Source of the DNA: Enterococcus sp. DIV0660C
GTDB taxonomy: Bacteria; Bacillota; Bacilli; Lactobacillales; Enterococcaceae
Length of the DNA: 64,000 bases
Reading direction: 5' to 3'
Assembly: GCF_017316125.1 (NCBI RefSeq)
Contig: NZ_JAFLWA010000034.1
Span: 62,001-126,000 of the forward strand
The translations under genes and the position numbers were made by a program. The notes under the pieces were generated by a model. The model saw only the letters and a list, made by a program, of their open reading frames with translations, searched no databases and had not been told where the DNA came from. Below, in pieces: positions 61,930-64,000 of this stretch (its first letter is position 1; every line of letters begins with the position of its first letter).

Positions 61930-63141
61930 TTAGTCTGACAGCTTCTTCAGACGTGTGGGAACGTACATTTTTACAAAAAGAAAAACAAAAACCAAATAAA
62001 CCAGAATAGGAATCCAGCGCTCTACCCCAGACAAAACAAAAGCTGCAATCACTCCAAAAATAAGAGCTGCTAAACCTAATATGCCCAACAACAATTGCTG
62101 AATAGCTGTTTTTTTCTGTGTTTCTTTTATGGGATACAGTTGCACTAATACCATATAGCGAAACTGGCTATATAGCGGCAACAACTGGAAACCAATCAAA
62201 TATAAAAACAATGAGCCAATAATCAAACTAAATGTTAAATCTGTTACACCTATAATCAGCAAACAACCAATCAACAGTAGTCTCAGATACAGACCACTAA
62301 AATCAGACCCACGAACAAATCGTCTAGTATATAAATAAAGATATGTTTGACTTTGGTTCCTTTTGATTTTATTCAATAGCGGGTCTAAGTAACGTCGGCG
62401 TTTTACCTTTGCTGAAATTTCTGGTACATCAGTAAACAAATTGATAAACTGATAAATTTGATGAAGACGATTTTCTTCCACTTGGATCATTTTTTCCCAG
62501 TCAATCTGTACCTCATTTTTTCGCCATAAATACCAATAATAAATACCAGCTTGTACTAATGCGGCCACTAAACCTAACCAAATGGACACATAGAACGTAA
62601 GTAGTAAAATGACAAAAGCTGAGACATACCATCCACTTTTAAACCAACGTAAAGCTTGATTAGAAAATCGAAAAAGTTCCGCTCGCTTTACTTGTAGATG
62701 ACCCATTTTTAGGCAGACAAGCAAGATCAAATAGATCAAATACATTGAAAATGGCTGTCCGGTACTCACTACCACTAACGGCATTGCAAATCCACTAGCC
62801 AAAAATAAAACAAGGAATGGAAATAAACAAGAATATCGGAAAGCTTTGCTTAAATATACTCGCATTTCCTTTTCTTGTGGCAATAAAAAAACAATATCTG
62901 CTGCCTCGGCAAAAGTTGCAATTTTTCCTACTGCCAAGCTAAGTAACCAAAAAACTGAAACAATCAGTCCACCAAACTCAAAAGAAGGAGCTAAGCTTTT
63001 CAGCCAACTAGAATAATAAAAACCAATTCCTCCCACCAAAAAAAGACAAACTAACACAAAATGATCATTGAAAACATAGCGCATATACTTTAGCATTTTT
63101 TTTTGGTGTCTAGCTAAACGTTTTCGAAAAAAATCATTCAT
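61930..63141 (-). CDS. ecsB: ABC transporter permease EcsB
   Basis: A 403-residue membrane protein with about ten helices, matching the EcsB family. It begins NDFFRKRLARHQKKMLKYMRYVFNDHFVL, with a long basic loop before LDPLLNKIKRNQ near 265. EcsAB in Bacillus affects protein secretion and membrane protease activity, and its transported substrate is uncertain. It overlaps ecsA by eight bases and ends at a terminator. Confidence 0.88.
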   Translation of the reverse strand: MNDFFRKRLARHQKKMLKYMRYVFNDHFVLVCLFLVGGIGFYYSSWLKSLAPSFEFGGLIVSVFWLLSLAVGKIATFAEAADIVFLLPQEKEMRVYLSKAFRYSCLFPFLVLFLASGFAMPLVVVSTGQPFSMYLIYLILLVCLKMGHLQVKRAELFRFSNQALRWFKSGWYVSAFVILLLTFYVSIWLGLVAALVQAGIYYWYLWRKNEVQIDWEKMIQVEENRLHQIYQFINLFTDVPEISAKVKRRRYLDPLLNKIKRNQSQTYLYLYTRRFVRGSDFSGLYLRLLLIGCLLIIGVTDLTFSLIIGSLFLYLIGFQLLPLYSQFRYMVLVQLYPIKETQKKTAIQQLLLGILGLAALIFGVIAAFVLSGVERWIPILVYLVFVFLFVKMYVPTRLKKLSD

Positions 63142-63871
63142 GTCCCTGCTCCTTCGTTAATGCGACATAAATCTCATCCAAGGATGAATCTGGAAGGTTA
63201 AATGATTCTCTTAACTCTTCCAGCGTGCCTTGTGCTCGAACCTCACCATTATGTAAAACCACAAAGCGATCACAGTATTTTTCAGCAGTCGCCAAAATAT
63301 GAGTTGACATCAAAATCGCAGAACCACTTTTCTTCATTTCAACCATCAATTCTAACAACGCATTGATTGCTAAAGGATCAAGACCCAAAAAAGGTTCATC
63401 AATGATATATAGCGAGGGTTCAATTAAAAAAGCACATAAAATCATGACTTTTTGTTTCATTCCTTTTGAAAAGTTAGCAGGAAACCAGTCTAAACGTTTT
63501 TCTAATCGAAACGTCTCCAACAATTTTTCTGCTCGCTTCATCGCTACTTCTAGGGGGATACCGTAAGCCATAGCTGTCACTTCAATATGTTCTCGTAAAG
63601 TCAGCTCTTCATATAATGAAGGTGTTTCTGGAATGTATCCAATTTGTTTTCGATACTTTTCAATATCACTTTTCAATGTTAAACCATCGATTTCGATTTT
63701 CCCTTTAGTTGCTTCTAGCAACCCAATGATGTGTTTAATCGTTGTACTTTTACCTGCACCATTTAATCCAATCAAGCCCACCATTTCGCCTGAATGTACT
63801 TCAAAACTTATATCTTTTAACACAGGAAGATGTCCATATCCTCCCGTCACGTGTTCAATCGTTAAACTCAT
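63134..63871 (-). CDS. ecsA: ABC transporter ATP-binding protein EcsA
   Basis: A 245-residue ABC ATPase. Walker A is LIGLNGAGKSTTIKHIIG near residue 36. The signature motif is degenerate (FSKGMKQKVMIL near 139), as in EcsA. Walker B is LYIIDEPFLGLDP near 160, and the switch His is STHILATAEKYCDRF near 195. GGAGG precedes the ATG. It pairs with ecsB and probably forms the dimeric motor of that exporter-like complex. The adjacent divergent gene in relatives is a HIT protein, which would lie beyond this window. Confidence 0.92.
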   Translation of the reverse strand: MSLTIEHVTGGYGHLPVLKDISFEVHSGEMVGLIGLNGAGKSTTIKHIIGLLEATKGKIEIDGLTLKSDIEKYRKQIGYIPETPSLYEELTLREHIEVTAMAYGIPLEVAMKRAEKLLETFRLEKRLDWFPANFSKGMKQKVMILCAFLIEPSLYIIDEPFLGLDPLAINALLELMVEMKKSGSAILMSTHILATAEKYCDRFVVLHNGEVRAQGTLEELRESFNLPDSSLDEIYVALTKEQGHE

Positions 63872-63908
63872 TTCTTTTCCTCCATTGATCTTGTTTACTC
63901 GCTTCTTT

Positions 63909-63935
63909 ATTATACCATGAAGAAAATGTTGGCAA
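63909..63935 (-). promoter_or_regulatory. Promoter of ecsAB
   Basis: On the reverse strand TTGCCA and TATAAT (63909-63914) with TG before the -10, about 40 bases upstream of ecsA. The spacing is short (15), compensated by the extended -10. From 63936 to 64000 no gene start is visible. Confidence 0.55.
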
Positions 63936-64000
63936 TTTGTTTTTTTCCTTACAACAATCAGAACTTATGGTAAAGTTAACTTAGCCAAAATATTCTTAGC

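Noticed and set aside
1-64000. CRISPR arrays, insertion sequences, prophage, tRNA or rRNA genes
   Set aside because: No regularly spaced repeats, transposase or integrase frames, terminal inverted repeats with target duplication, or tRNA cloverleafs were seen.

Overview
The window looks like a chromosomal stretch from a low-GC lactic acid bacterium of the genus Enterococcus. The reasons are the AT-rich sequence, strong Shine-Dalgarno sites with frequent TTG/GTG starts, an FMN-dependent lactate oxidase, a DUF3013 gene, a hisS-aspS operon behind one T-box, a 6S RNA next to a universal stress gene, and the Bacilli-type spx-mecA-coiA-pepF-spxH-CYTH-relQ-nadK block. Species cannot be fixed from the sequence alone. 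No insertion sequence, prophage, CRISPR array, rRNA or tRNA gene was found. Most of the window is ordinary core genome.

Layout. 0-1 kb: end of an XRE-type regulator reading off the left edge, divergent from two small unknown genes, one secreted and one membrane-anchored. 1-5.2 kb: lactate oxidase behind a promoter with repeated operator-like half-sites, a lipoprotein hydrolase, rpmG-secE-nusG (two of these too short for ordinary ORF calling), and a CBS-ACT nucleotide receptor. 5.3-7.4 kb: a QueT-type transporter under a preQ1-I riboswitch, an unassigned structured RNA with a CcpA-like site at its promoter, and a lipid kinase. 7.4-16.9 kb: recD2, a phosphatase, trmL, rlmA-like, cutC, then relQ-nadK-rluA-mgtE. 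17-23 kb: CYTH and spxH, then pepF, coiA, mecA and spx, which together form the disulfide-stress and proteolysis control block. 23.8-36 kb: HAD hydrolase, SNF2 helicase, sbcC/sbcD, plsC-like, a trmN6-like and GIY-YIG pair, and an OatA-like O-acetyltransferase. 36-45 kb: yitT-like, hisS-aspS with T-box, aldo/keto reductase, dtd and rel. 45.4-48.5 kb: mpg, DUF3013, prmA and rsmE operon with a small hypothetical gene at its end. 48.7-51.1 kb: rarA, 6S RNA, a small membrane protein and usp. 51.3-58.3 kb: uridine kinase-like, ackA, a methyltransferase and a complete comGA-GG pseudopilus operon. 58.4-64 kb: adenine deaminase, ccrZ-trmB and ecsAB.

How the genes fit together. Several entries concern stress and growth-rate control: Rel and RelQ make or degrade (p)ppGpp, the CBS-ACT protein probably senses c-di-AMP, Spx, SpxH and MecA link thiol stress to Clp proteolysis, and 6S RNA acts on RNA polymerase. 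The comG operon and coiA together give DNA-uptake genes that look intact.

The least explained items are the RNA at 6028-6247, the small two-gene module at 322-941, the 766-base inverted-repeat-rich spacer upstream of spx, and the twin operators at the lactate oxidase promoter.
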